DNA of 64,000 bases from Capnocytophaga sp. oral taxon 338 str. F0234 (GTDB taxonomy: Bacteria > Bacteroidota > Bacteroidia > Flavobacteriales > Flavobacteriaceae), in contig NZ_GL872413.1 in NCBI RefSeq assembly GCF_000192225.1, positions 551,678 through 615,677 of the forward strand, in the 5' to 3' direction. Positions 43,103-51,032 of this stretch are shown one piece after another (the first letter of the stretch is position 1; each line of letters begins with the position of its first letter). The notes beneath the pieces were generated by a model. That model saw nothing but the letters and a program-made list of their open reading frames with translations. It was not told the DNA's origin and ran no database searches. A program made the position numbers and the translations under genes.

Positions 43103-44023
43103 ATGAAGAAATTTTTTCTATGTGCAAGTATAGCTCTTATAGGAGTGGCTTGCAGCAAAAGCAATGATGATGATCCTCAAAGTTCTGTGGTAACTCCTAA
43201 AGAAAAAACCACAGGTCAGGACAGGTTCAACCAAGTGAAGACACTTTATACCACCAATGACAAAGGACTTGTTACTAAAGTAGAGAAAAAGACCATTCGC
43301 GCAGGTCAAGAGGTGCCTTCAGAGAAAATTACTCAGGAGATTTCCTATTCAGAGGGTGAGACACGCCCTAACAAGATTGTTTACCAAGATAGTCGTGGGA
43401 AGGCTACTATGGAGTATTCCTATAATGGAGAAGGACAGATTACTCACATGAAGAAAACGGTTGAGATTGTCAATGGGAGCACCACTACCAAGACGGTAGA
43501 TTTTGAATATAAGAAAGGCAGACTCTCCGCAGAGGTTTATAAGGAGGATTTGCGTGAGGTAAAATATACCTACCCTGATGCCAATACCGTAGTGGCTACC
43601 GAAGGAAATCCCGATGATACGAGTGTTAATACTCTTTTCACACGTACTACTTATACCCTTAAAGGAGGTATAGTAGAGAAAACTTTAGAGGAAAAAGGAA
43701 ACGGGGGGAAGGTAAATCACAGTGTAGAGAGAACCTATGAGTATGACCCTGCAGTGAAAGAACCTGAGCGCAGTACGGTGTTCGACTATTTGAATAATAC
43801 GCTTGATCCAAATATAGGGGTTCCCACAAGGGTAGGTGCCAAATCCCAACAAGCTCTTAAGAGCGTAACTAATCAGATGAAAGATATGACTCATGTCATA
43901 GCACCTAGTAAAACAACCTATGAATATGAAGTGGATGACAAAGGGTATCCTACCAAAGTAACCGAGACTACAACACAGGATGGAAGAGAAATCTCAAAAT
44001 CCACTTACAATTATAGTTATTAA
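43103..44023 (+). CDS. YD-repeat-like surface lipoprotein, paralogue B
   Basis: The 306-residue product (MKKFFLCASIALIGVACSKSNDDD) has the same length, signal type and acidic post-Cys tail as 24374-25294. It shows the same repeated beta-hairpins: LYTTNDKGLVTKV, EYSYNGEGQITHM, DFEYKKGRLSAEV, KYTYPDANTV, YEYEVDDKGYPTKV. Both end in a short tail after the last -TYxY- motif. It has its own -7 box and a perfect hairpin terminator. Function is unknown; surface exposure is inferred from the K/S-D/E-rich export-type start. Confidence 0.8.
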   Translation: MKKFFLCASIALIGVACSKSNDDDPQSSVVTPKEKTTGQDRFNQVKTLYTTNDKGLVTKVEKKTIRAGQEVPSEKITQEISYSEGETRPNKIVYQDSRGKATMEYSYNGEGQITHMKKTVEIVNGSTTTKTVDFEYKKGRLSAEVYKEDLREVKYTYPDANTVVATEGNPDDTSVNTLFTRTTYTLKGGIVEKTLEEKGNGGKVNHSVERTYEYDPAVKEPERSTVFDYLNNTLDPNIGVPTRVGAKSQQALKSVTNQMKDMTHVIAPSKTTYEYEVDDKGYPTKVTETTTQDGREISKSTYNYSY

Positions 44024-44076
44024 GAGTTAGCCGTTGAAGGCTAAAGGGTGATAAAAGAATTTTAGTGATCCAAAGG

Positions 44077-44103
44077 GCGAGCAATGAATTTTTCATTGCT
44101 CGC
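44077..44103 (+). terminator. Rho-independent terminator
   Basis: The perfect 11-bp stem GCGAGCAATGA / TCATTGCTCGC is followed by TTTTTCTTTTC. Confidence 0.92.
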
Positions 44104-44135
44104 TTTTTCTTTTCTTATAATTGAAAAATAATTTA

Positions 44136-44143
44136 TATCTTTG
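44136..44143 (+). promoter_or_regulatory. TAnnTTTG -7 box for the mvaD leader
   Basis: TATCTTTG followed by CAAAGG; transcription would start at about 44150, at the left arm of the leader hairpin. Confidence 0.6.
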
Positions 44144-44146
44144 CAA

Positions 44147-44208
44147 AGGAAAAACAGCAATAGGTAGTCTGTTAGAGAATTTGATTAGGAGAGCGACCTG
44201 TTTTTCCT
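44147..44208 (+). promoter_or_regulatory. Structured 5' leader of mvaD or small RNA
   Basis: AGGAAAAACAG (44147-44157) is perfectly complementary to CTGTTTTTCCT (44198-44208), closing a 40-nt internal region. The right arm is followed by GAAATTTTAC. The left arm begins where transcription from the -7 box is expected. It is either a regulatory leader or a short RNA with a terminator-like end. No known riboswitch class is recognised. Confidence 0.5.
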
Positions 44209-44266
44209 GAAATTTTACGTATATTTGAAAGAATAAAGAGATATTTTCCAATAAAAATAAATAACC

Positions 44267-45331
44267 TTGTTAGTAGACCGATTTATACCTAAGCCTTATA
44301 CCCAAAAGGTAGATGTTGCCCAAGTGCGACATAGGGCACCGAGTAATATAGCCTTAGTTAAGTACTGGGGCAAGAAGGAGGGGCAGCTCCCTATGAATCC
44401 TTCTATTAGTTTTACCTTGACCCATTCCTATACGGAGACCGTTATAGAGATAGCACCGCGAACGGACTTTACTACGAGTTTTCAGATAGACTTTTATTTT
44501 GATGAGACGCCTAAGGATAATTTTCTACCTAAGATAGAGACTTTCTTTACGCGTATTCGCAACTACTTGCCTTTTCTTCGGGATTATTACTTTATCGTAC
44601 GCACTCACAATTCCTTTCCTCATAGTAGTGGTATTGCTTCTTCTGCGAGTGGGATGGCAGCCTTAGCAATGTGTTTGATGAAGATAGAGCGCTTATTTTC
44701 TCCTGAGATGAGTGAGCTATATTTCTATGAAAAGGCGTCCTTTCTGGCGCGGTTAGGTTCAGGGAGTGCTTGCAGGAGTATTACCGGAAGCGTGGTAATC
44801 TGGGGAGAACATCCTGCGGTTGCCGATAGCTCCGATTTCTACGGAGTGCCTATAGGAGATGTACATGAGGTATTTGATACCTATCAGGATGCTATTTTGC
44901 TTATTGACAAGGGACAAAAGCCAGTGAGCAGTTCTATGGGGCACAGGCTTATGCAAGGGCATCCTTACGCAGAGGCTCGTTTTGTGCAGGCAAGGCAACA
45001 TATAGCGCAACTTAAGGATATCCTACGTGAGGGAGACCTTCTTGCCTTTACCTCTTTAGTAGAGAGTGAGGCACTCTCCCTACATGCTATGATGATGACC
45101 TCCGACCCCTATTACTTGCTTATGCGTCCTAATACCTTAGCCGCTATAGAGCAGATATGGTACTACCGCATGAGCACTCAAGTGCCTGTATGCTTTACTT
45201 TGGATGCAGGAGCGAACATACACTTGCTTTATCCACATAGTTACCATAAAGAAGTAGAGAACTTTATTGAACAGACCCTTAGAAAATACTGCCAAGATGG
45301 AGAGGTGATCCATGACCAAGTGGGAAGCTAA
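44267..45331 (+). CDS. mvaD: Diphosphomevalonate decarboxylase
   Basis: The 354-residue GHMP-kinase-fold enzyme has the signature NIALVKYWGKKEGQLPMNPS near residue 35, HSSGIASSASGMAALA (ATP-binding Gly/Ser loop) and ARLGSGSACRSITGSVVIW, with the conserved Ser and Arg of the family. It converts mevalonate 5-diphosphate to isopentenyl diphosphate. A stop at 44258-44260 leaves TTG at 44267 as the first usable start; no ATG exists before the conserved region, so a TTG start is likely. A structured leader precedes it. Confidence 0.93.
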   Translation: MLVDRFIPKPYTQKVDVAQVRHRAPSNIALVKYWGKKEGQLPMNPSISFTLTHSYTETVIEIAPRTDFTTSFQIDFYFDETPKDNFLPKIETFFTRIRNYLPFLRDYYFIVRTHNSFPHSSGIASSASGMAALAMCLMKIERLFSPEMSELYFYEKASFLARLGSGSACRSITGSVVIWGEHPAVADSSDFYGVPIGDVHEVFDTYQDAILLIDKGQKPVSSSMGHRLMQGHPYAEARFVQARQHIAQLKDILREGDLLAFTSLVESEALSLHAMMMTSDPYYLLMRPNTLAAIEQIWYYRMSTQVPVCFTLDAGANIHLLYPHSYHKEVENFIEQTLRKYCQDGEVIHDQVGS

Positions 45332-45357
45332 GGTTTACGGTTAAGATAGAATTTGGA

Positions 45358-45810
45358 TTGTGTGATAAAGGAACACAAAACCCTTCCTACCTTGATGAGG
45401 AAAATAAAAATAATTGGATTGCTATTGTGGAAAATAAGGAGCAAAAAAGAATTAATTTTATAGCGATTGATAATTGTATTGAAATCCTACGGGAAAAGGG
45501 TACAAAGGATAATAGTTGTGATGGAATGCTTTGCTATGAAACAAATGTTATTTTTGTAGAACTGAAAGATAGCAAGTTAAGAAATGCGAGTGATTTTATA
45601 AAAAAGGCGGCATTACAACTTAGAACTACCATAGAATATTTTAGAGAGAATTATAATTCAGCTAACTACAATATAAAATCAGCTTATATAGCCAATAAGA
45701 AAACAATACATCGGAACTATATTGAAAGAATGGAGCGTTTTGAAACAGAAACGGGGTGTATTTTGAGAATAGAGAACAGAATAAGAATACCCTCTTCTCC
45801 AAAATTTTAA
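45358..45810 (+). CDS. PD-(D/E)xK nuclease-like orphan, possibly 5'-truncated
   Basis: The frame codes for about 150 residues with a plausible nuclease core, CDGMLCYETNVIFVELKDSK, in which Asp and Glu-x-Lys fit the PD-(D/E)xK pattern, followed by FIKKAALQLRTTIEYF. There is no ATG before the conserved part. The open frame extends upstream to 45316 with sensible sequence (KLRFTVKIEFGLCDKG), overlapping the mvaD end. So the gene either starts at TTG 45358 or lost its 5' end next to mvaD. I know of no named family. Base composition is more AT-rich than its neighbours, suggesting transfer. Confidence 0.5.
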   Translation: MCDKGTQNPSYLDEENKNNWIAIVENKEQKRINFIAIDNCIEILREKGTKDNSCDGMLCYETNVIFVELKDSKLRNASDFIKKAALQLRTTIEYFRENYNSANYNIKSAYIANKKTIHRNYIERMERFETETGCILRIENRIRIPSSPKF

Positions 45811-45894
45811 TAAATAATTTTTTGGTTTTTCAAGAAAAAGATGTAATTTTGTCGGACATAAAGGTCTTAATTAAGATAATAAACATTCATCCTT

Positions 45895-47271
45895 ATGAAA
45901 AACCATTTGTTTATAGCAAGAAGAGCAGGGATTCTTCTTTTTTCAGTATTGGTGGCTCTTGGGCTTATGCTATGGCTTCCGTATGAGCCACAGACTAATA
46001 AGGGAATCGCCTTATTGGCATTGGTAGCCATTCTATGGCTTACCGAAGCGATACACATCACCATCACCGCTCTGATGGTGCCTATTCTGGCAATTGTATT
46101 GGGTTTGGTGGAGACCAAGCCAGCACTACAACACTTTGCCAATCCTACCATTTTTTTATTCTTTGGAGGCTTTGCCTTAGCCACAGCACTCAGTGTGCAG
46201 GGGTTGGATAAGTATATTGCCCACAAAGTACTTTCCCTGGCGGGAGGGAAGTTTTGGGTAGCCCTATTACTTTTGTTCTTGGTAACGGCGGGGCTTTCCA
46301 TGGGGATCAGCAATACTGCAACGGCAGCTATGATGATTCCCTTGGGGATAGGCTTGCTTAAGAGCTTACCCTATCAAGAGAATAAACGCACCTATTGGTT
46401 TGTTATATTGGGGATTACGTATTCTTCCAGCATAGGAGGGATAGGTACCTTGGTAGGGAGTCCGCCTAATGCGATTGTCTCATCCAACTTAGGCATTACC
46501 TTCCAGCAATGGCTATGGTATGGAATGCCTGTGGTGGCGGGCTTGCTCCCTTTAGTGATTCTTGTATTGTACATCATCTTTCGTCCTAAGCTTTCGATTA
46601 AGATAGAGAAAACTGCTGAGGAACAACAACCCTTAACGGCAAAGCAATGGGGAGCCATTATTATCTTCGTTCTTACCGCACTCTGTTGGATTTTCTCTAC
46701 ACAACTGAATCCTCTGATAGCCTCTATCTTTGGCATTGGTAAGATGGGGGATTTTGATAGTATCATTGCCTTGGTAGCTGCCGCTTTGGTATGTACCTTT
46801 GATGTAGTGAAGTGGAGACAGGTACAAGAGCATACGGATTGGGGAGTGCTCTTGCTTTTTGGAGGAGGGCTTACCCTTAGCGCTGTGCTGACCTCCTCAG
46901 GCGCAAGTAAGGCGATGGTGGATGCTATTGTGTTCTTGATAGAAGGACAACATTACTTCCTTATAGGCTTGTTGGTGGCAACATTTATCGTCTTTCTTAC
47001 CGAATTCACTTCCAATACGGCGAGTGCGGCGTTGCTTGTCCCTATCTTTATTTCCATAGCAGAGGAGTTACAGATGAATCCTATAGGGCTGGCTATGATT
47101 ATTGGGATAGGAGCCTCCTGTGCCTTTATGCTTCCTGTGGCTACCCCTCCTAATGCAATAGCCTTTGGTACAGGAAAGCTTCCGCAGCAGGTGATGCTCA
47201 AGGCAGGTTTTTGGCTCAATGTCATTAGTATACTCTTTATCTCCATCATAGGGTACTACTTTTGGCTTTGA
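45895..47271 (+). CDS. DASS (SLC13) family sodium:dicarboxylate/anion symporter
   Basis: The 458-residue protein has about eleven transmembrane helices and two Ser-Asn-Thr motifs in pseudo-repeats, SNTATAAMM (about 139) and SNTASAALL (about 375). These are the sodium/substrate sites of DASS carriers. GSPPNAI and ATPPNAIAFGTGKL are the paired Pro-Pro-Asn loops. Substrates are C4-dicarboxylates, citrate or sulfate; which is not predictable. It stands alone between the nuclease-like orphan and atpG. Confidence 0.93.
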   Translation: MKNHLFIARRAGILLFSVLVALGLMLWLPYEPQTNKGIALLALVAILWLTEAIHITITALMVPILAIVLGLVETKPALQHFANPTIFLFFGGFALATALSVQGLDKYIAHKVLSLAGGKFWVALLLLFLVTAGLSMGISNTATAAMMIPLGIGLLKSLPYQENKRTYWFVILGITYSSSIGGIGTLVGSPPNAIVSSNLGITFQQWLWYGMPVVAGLLPLVILVLYIIFRPKLSIKIEKTAEEQQPLTAKQWGAIIIFVLTALCWIFSTQLNPLIASIFGIGKMGDFDSIIALVAAALVCTFDVVKWRQVQEHTDWGVLLLFGGGLTLSAVLTSSGASKAMVDAIVFLIEGQHYFLIGLLVATFIVFLTEFTSNTASAALLVPIFISIAEELQMNPIGLAMIIGIGASCAFMLPVATPPNAIAFGTGKLPQQVMLKAGFWLNVISILFISIIGYYFWL

Positions 47272-47311
47272 TGTGCTGGGGAGACTAAAAAAATATAAGG
47301 CTTATAAAACT

Positions 47312-47332
47312 TTTTACCTTTTACCTTTTACC
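47312..47332. repeat. Three TTTTACC heptamers upstream of atpG
   Basis: TTTTACC x3 followed by TTTTATT in 7-bp register, ending at the atpG promoter boxes. Confidence 0.85.
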
Positions 47333-47340
47333 TTTTATTT

Positions 47341-47356
47341 TATTTTTGTATTTTTG
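47341..47356 (+). promoter_or_regulatory. Tandem TAnnTTTG -7 boxes for atpG
   Basis: TATTTTTG occurs twice back to back (47341-47348 and 47349-47356), 30 bp before the atpG ATG. Confidence 0.6.
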
Positions 47357-47385
47357 TGCGCACAAAAATTTAGGTAAGAAAAGCT

Positions 47386-48234
47386 ATGGCGAACCTTAAA
47401 GAAATCCGTAACCGAATTAACTCCATTAACTCCACTATGCAGATAACCAGTGCTATGAAGATGGTCTCTGCAGCTAAGAGCAAGAAAGCACAGGAGGTAA
47501 TTGCAGCGATGAAACCTTATGCTCAAACCTTGGAGGAGCTCTTAGTGTCCCTCAAGGATGCCGTAGGTACCCTCTCTGTATATCTGCCTCATGAAGAAGA
47601 GAAGAAGATACTCCTTGTGGCTATCACCTCCGATAGGGGCTTATGTGGAGCATTCAATTCGGTAGTTATCAAGCATACACTTTCTCTTTTGGAAGAGAAC
47701 AAGGACAAAGAAGTTTCGCTAATAACCATAGGAAAGAAAGGAAATGATCTTCTTAAGAAAACGGATAAGGTGGTGCGTTTCTGTGAGGGTTTCTATGACC
47801 AATTAGATTTTCAGAAGGTAGCAACTCTTGCCAGTGAGCTTATACAAGCCTATATGAGTGGAGCGTATGACCGTATTGTCTTGGTGTATAATAGTTTTAA
47901 GAATGTAGCTACCCAGATACTTACTCAGGAAGTGCTTTTACCTTTGTCCCTTAAGGAGGAAGAGACAGCTTCCCCTACGAACTTTATCTATGAGCCTTCT
48001 GTCTCTCAGATTGTAGAGGAGCTTGTCCCTAAGAGTCTTAAGTTGCAGTTATACAAGGCAATTCGTGACTCCATTGCTGCTGAGCACGGGGCACGTATGA
48101 CCGCTATGCACAAGGCGACTGATAATGCCAGCACTCTGCGAGATGAACTTACTCTTACTTATAATAAAGCCCGACAAACTGCTATTACCAATGAAATCCT
48201 TGAAATTGTCTCTGGAGCAGATGCTTTAGGGTAA
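47386..48234 (+). CDS. atpG: F1 ATP synthase gamma subunit
   Basis: The 282-residue protein starts MANLKEIRNRINSINSTMQI with TSAMKMVSAAKSKKAQ, the classic N-terminal helix of the rotor shaft. ITSDRGLCGAFN in the middle and the conserved C-terminal ARMTAMHKATDNASTLRDEL helix complete the picture. No other ATP synthase gene is in the 50 kb shown on either side, and it has its own promoter, so it is detached from the usual atpA-atpG order of this phylum. Confidence 0.95.
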   Translation: MANLKEIRNRINSINSTMQITSAMKMVSAAKSKKAQEVIAAMKPYAQTLEELLVSLKDAVGTLSVYLPHEEEKKILLVAITSDRGLCGAFNSVVIKHTLSLLEENKDKEVSLITIGKKGNDLLKKTDKVVRFCEGFYDQLDFQKVATLASELIQAYMSGAYDRIVLVYNSFKNVATQILTQEVLLPLSLKEEETASPTNFIYEPSVSQIVEELVPKSLKLQLYKAIRDSIAAEHGARMTAMHKATDNASTLRDELTLTYNKARQTAITNEILEIVSGADALG

Positions 48235-48251
48235 AAGAAAAGTAAAAAACT

Positions 48252-48480
48252 ATGAAAAGTAGGTTTAAGATAGGAGAACGAGTATGGATATCTCCTCAAT
48301 TAACAGGGAAAGATAAGTGGATACAGGGAAGTATTATGCTACAGAAGGAGATTTAAGAGTGCTTTTTAGGGCAATAGAAGCGCTTAAGAGGGTAACATAG
48401 TTTTGCTTATCTGTTAGAGATATCAGAGCTTTTAAGATAGAAGATTATTCTGATTTTACGCAGGAATTTCAAACCGTTTA
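48252..48480 (+). pseudogene. Decayed small gene
   Basis: A frame starts MKSRFKIGERVWISPQLTG and soon stops after SIMLQKEI. Another frame then reads YYATEGDLRVLFRAIEALKR-VT to a TAG at 48398-48400, and after it VRDIRAFKIEDYSDFTQEF in the same frame to 48479. The segments look coding but are separated by a frame change and stops, consistent with a deletion-damaged gene. The family is not recognised. Confidence 0.45.
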
Positions 48481-48493
48481 AATAGTTAATCAT

Positions 48494-49021
48494 TTGGAAT
48501 GTAAGATATATAAAGGAACCATTATCGTGAATGGTTCTTTTGTTTTTCAGAGATTAGGAACTGATTTTGCCACTTTTGCCAAAGGGGCTTATAAGCATCT
48601 GGAACTGGACTATCCTAAGTTTTTTAAGATGGACAACCTCAGTAAGCTGGCATTCTTGGGGGTAGAATGCCTTTTAGGAGGACTTTCTCCTGAGCAGAAA
48701 TCGGCAACTGCCTTGCTCTTTGCTAATCGTTCAGCGAGTTTGGATACTGACCTTAGGCACCAAGCTTCTATAGAGAATCCTAAGGAGTATTACCCCTCTC
48801 CGGCGGTGTTTGTCTATACCCTGCCTAATATCTGTCTGGGAGAAATAGCTATCCGTCATGGACTTAGGACGGAGAGCACCTTCTTTGTTTTTGATAGTTA
48901 CCCCAAGGAATTCTTCAAAAGCTATAGTGAGTACCTACGTTCTAAGGGACTTGCCCAGAGGGTACTCTGTGCTTGGGTGGAGCTCTTGGGAGAAGAATAT
49001 AACCTAATGATTAATGATTAA
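48494..49021 (+). CDS. Beta-ketoacyl synthase-like protein
   Basis: The 175-residue protein belongs to a flavobacterial group annotated as 3-oxoacyl-ACP synthase: YPKFFKMDNLSKLAFLGVECLL, FANRSASLDTDLRHQ and SPAVFVYTLPNICLGEIAIRHGL are its conserved blocks, corresponding to the N-terminal thiolase half without the active-site Cys of FabF. It may assist a fatty-acid or aryl-polyene-type pathway. The first usable start is TTG at 48494; no ATG precedes the conserved part. Its last residues (NLMIND) are translated from an (ATTAATG)n array that also provides the stop. Confidence 0.7.
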   Translation: MECKIYKGTIIVNGSFVFQRLGTDFATFAKGAYKHLELDYPKFFKMDNLSKLAFLGVECLLGGLSPEQKSATALLFANRSASLDTDLRHQASIENPKEYYPSPAVFVYTLPNICLGEIAIRHGLRTESTFFVFDSYPKEFFKSYSEYLRSKGLAQRVLCAWVELLGEEYNLMIND

Positions 49022-49200
49022 TTTTTAATGATTAATGACTTTTTTCACCCACATACCCAGCTGTGAGCACTCGCTGGCTATATTTTTCGTTTTTCACTTC
49101 CCTGCTCGCACCAGCGAAGAGAACAATAACTAATGATTAATTTTTAATGATTAATGATTATTAGCAATTTTTCATTTTTCATTTTTCACTTTTCACTTAA
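49008..49200. repeat. Compound repeat block before rsmB
   Basis: AATGATT heptamers (49008-49038), one full hairpin repeat (ACATACCCAGCTGTGAGCAC at 49051-49070, then TCGCTGGCTATA), more AATGATT units (49126-49160), and TTTTTCA x3 plus CTTTTCA (49168-49195) directly abutting the rsmB ATG. No gene. Confidence 0.85.
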
Positions 49201-50418
49201 ATGAGATTACACCGAAACTTAGTGGATGCCGTAGTGGACGGCTTCATGCAGATAAATAACGAAGGGCTTTATGCCGATAAGGTGATTGAGCGGCTCCTCA
49301 AGCGGGATAAGCGTTGGGGAAGTAAGGATAGGGCTTTCATTGCTGAAACGCTCTATGAACTGGTACGATACTTACGACTCTATAGTGAGATAGCCACAGA
49401 GAAAGTTCCTTATACGGTGCAGAGTTCAAGGCGTGTTTTCGCCGTATGGGCAGTATTGCGAGGTATTTCTCTGCCAGAATGGTACTTTGAGGGGACTCCT
49501 GAGCGGCGCATTAAGGGACGTTTTGATGAACTTTCCCATGAGCGTAAGTATCGGGAGTCAGTTCCGGATTGGCTAGATACTTTAGGGGCAAGTGAACTTG
49601 GCGAGGAAGCCTGGAGTGCTGAACTTCATGCACTGAACCAGATAGCTCCTGTCGTACTGCGTGCCAATACCTTAAAGACTACCCCTGAAGAACTCCAGAA
49701 GATTCTTTTAGCACAGGGATATGAGACAGAGCGCTTAAGAGGAATTCCCGATGCTTTAGTTCTTGCCAAGCGTGCGAATCTGTTCCTTACAGATGCTTTC
49801 AAACAGGGGCTTTTTGAGCTACAGGACGCTTCTTCTCAACGTGTGGCACCCTTGCTTTTACAGGACTTGGATAAGGGAAAATCCCTGAAAATAGCCGACT
49901 GTTGTGCGGGAGCAGGAGGGAAGACCCTTCATTTGGCTGCTCTTATGCAAGGTAAAGGTAGGCTTGTGGCGATGGACCTCTACCCACAGAAGCTCCAAGA
50001 ACTCTCACGCAGAGCTAAGCGCAATGGGGCTTTCAATATAGAGACCCGCCTTATTGAGCCTAAGTACCTTAAGCGTCATCGTGGCGCCTTTGATGCCGTA
50101 CTTATTGATGCTCCTTGTTCAGGCTTGGGAGTGTTACGCCGTAACCCTGATGCCAAGTGGAAGCTCACCCCTGAATTCCTTGACCAGATACGCACTACCC
50201 AAAGGGAAATCCTCCAGCAGTACAGCTCCCTTGTAGGGGAAGGAGGTACCTTAGTCTATGCCACCTGCTCAGTGCTACCCAGCGAAAATCACTTACAGGT
50301 ACAAGCCTTTTTGCAAAGTAGCAAAGGAAGTGATTTTTCTTTAGTAGAAGAGAGGATGATTTCCGCTACTGAAGGCTTTGACGGGTTCTATATAGCAAAA
50401 ATGAAATTAAAAAAATAA
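49201..50418 (+). CDS. RsmB/NOP family rRNA cytosine-C5 methyltransferase
   Basis: The 405-residue protein has an NusB-like N-terminal region (about 1-130) and a Rossmann methyltransferase domain: CCAGAGGKTLHLAALM (SAM motif I), LIDAPCSGLGVLRRNPDAKW (motif IV with the TC/PC Cys) and VYATCSVLPSENHLQVQ (motif VI with the catalytic TCS Cys). It methylates a cytosine of 16S rRNA or tRNA. The start ATG abuts a TTTTTCA array, so transcription must begin in or before the repeats. It is the last clearly host gene before the phage-derived region. Confidence 0.93.
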   Translation: MRLHRNLVDAVVDGFMQINNEGLYADKVIERLLKRDKRWGSKDRAFIAETLYELVRYLRLYSEIATEKVPYTVQSSRRVFAVWAVLRGISLPEWYFEGTPERRIKGRFDELSHERKYRESVPDWLDTLGASELGEEAWSAELHALNQIAPVVLRANTLKTTPEELQKILLAQGYETERLRGIPDALVLAKRANLFLTDAFKQGLFELQDASSQRVAPLLLQDLDKGKSLKIADCCAGAGGKTLHLAALMQGKGRLVAMDLYPQKLQELSRRAKRNGAFNIETRLIEPKYLKRHRGAFDAVLIDAPCSGLGVLRRNPDAKWKLTPEFLDQIRTTQREILQQYSSLVGEGGTLVYATCSVLPSENHLQVQAFLQSSKGSDFSLVEERMISATEGFDGFYIAKMKLKK

Positions 50419-50429
50419 CGGTTTCTTCT

Positions 50430-50936
50430 TTAATAGAAACGCCTTCTAAGGGCAAACCAAGTGCCTGCTCCGATGCATAAGAGAAGAAGCCATAACCAGG
50501 CGAAGGGGAATGTTCGCCTTTGGATTATTTCCTTTGTTTGGCGATACTGCTGGGTGAGATGGTTATGATGGCGAACAAGGTTATTATGAAAGAGGTGATC
50601 TCTCTTGCTTACCTGCCCAAGAGAGGCTTTCAGGTGTAGACTCCCCCCTTGTACAACGAGGGTAGTACCATTGTCCTGATGTAAGGTAGTTAGAAACAAT
50701 GGCTTACTTTGTCCGGTACTATCTGTTTGGCTTTGTAATTCTATATCAAGATGCTCCCATAAAAAGGAGAAGAAAGAGGTATCCCTCTTGAGGGTAATAA
50801 GTTCAGAGAGGCTATCCTTTTCGCTGCGCTTTACCTCTTGCAAATGTTTTCTATGCAAGGTTCTACAAGAGGTAAGGAACAAAAAGACTAAGATAAGTCC
50901 TATAGGGATATACCCCATACGATGGAAAAAAATCAT
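50430..50936 (-). CDS. Candidate unimolecular spanin (lipoprotein with C-terminal TM)
   Basis: The 168-residue product has an N-terminal lipoprotein signal (IPIGLILVFLFLTSCRT, start at 50918 or 50936), a charged/His-rich periplasmic-sized middle, and one C-terminal membrane helix (FAWLWLLLLCIGAGTWFAL) with a basic end (RRRF). A lipid anchor at one end and an inner-membrane helix at the other is the topology of u-spanins such as T1 gp11, which fuse inner and outer membranes at lysis. It lies at the downstream end of the phage region, after an endolysin-type glucosaminidase. The call rests on topology and context, not on sequence similarity. Confidence 0.5.
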   Translation of the reverse strand: MIFFHRMGYIPIGLILVFLFLTSCRTLHRKHLQEVKRSEKDSLSELITLKRDTSFFSFLWEHLDIELQSQTDSTGQSKPLFLTTLHQDNGTTLVVQGGSLHLKASLGQVSKRDHLFHNNLVRHHNHLTQQYRQTKEIIQRRTFPFAWLWLLLLCIGAGTWFALRRRFY

Positions 50937-50944
50937 GGGAAAGG

Positions 50945-51015
50945 AATTAGAGGAAGTGAAAAGTGAAAAATGAAAAGTGAAAAATTGCTAATAATCATTA
51001 ATCATTAATCATTAA
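50945..51015. repeat. (TGAAAAR)n and (AATCATT)n arrays
   Basis: TGAAAAG/TGAAAAA units (50957-50984) are followed by AATCATT units (50995-51013), between the spanin-like gene and the restriction-modification gene. Confidence 0.85.
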
Positions 51016-51032
51016 AAATTAGTTATTTTTCT

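Noticed and set aside
45756..45986. 76-codon plus-strand frame between the nuclease-like orphan and the DASS gene
   Set aside because: It overlaps both neighbours in another frame and consists of AT-rich low-complexity sequence plus an out-of-frame transporter start.
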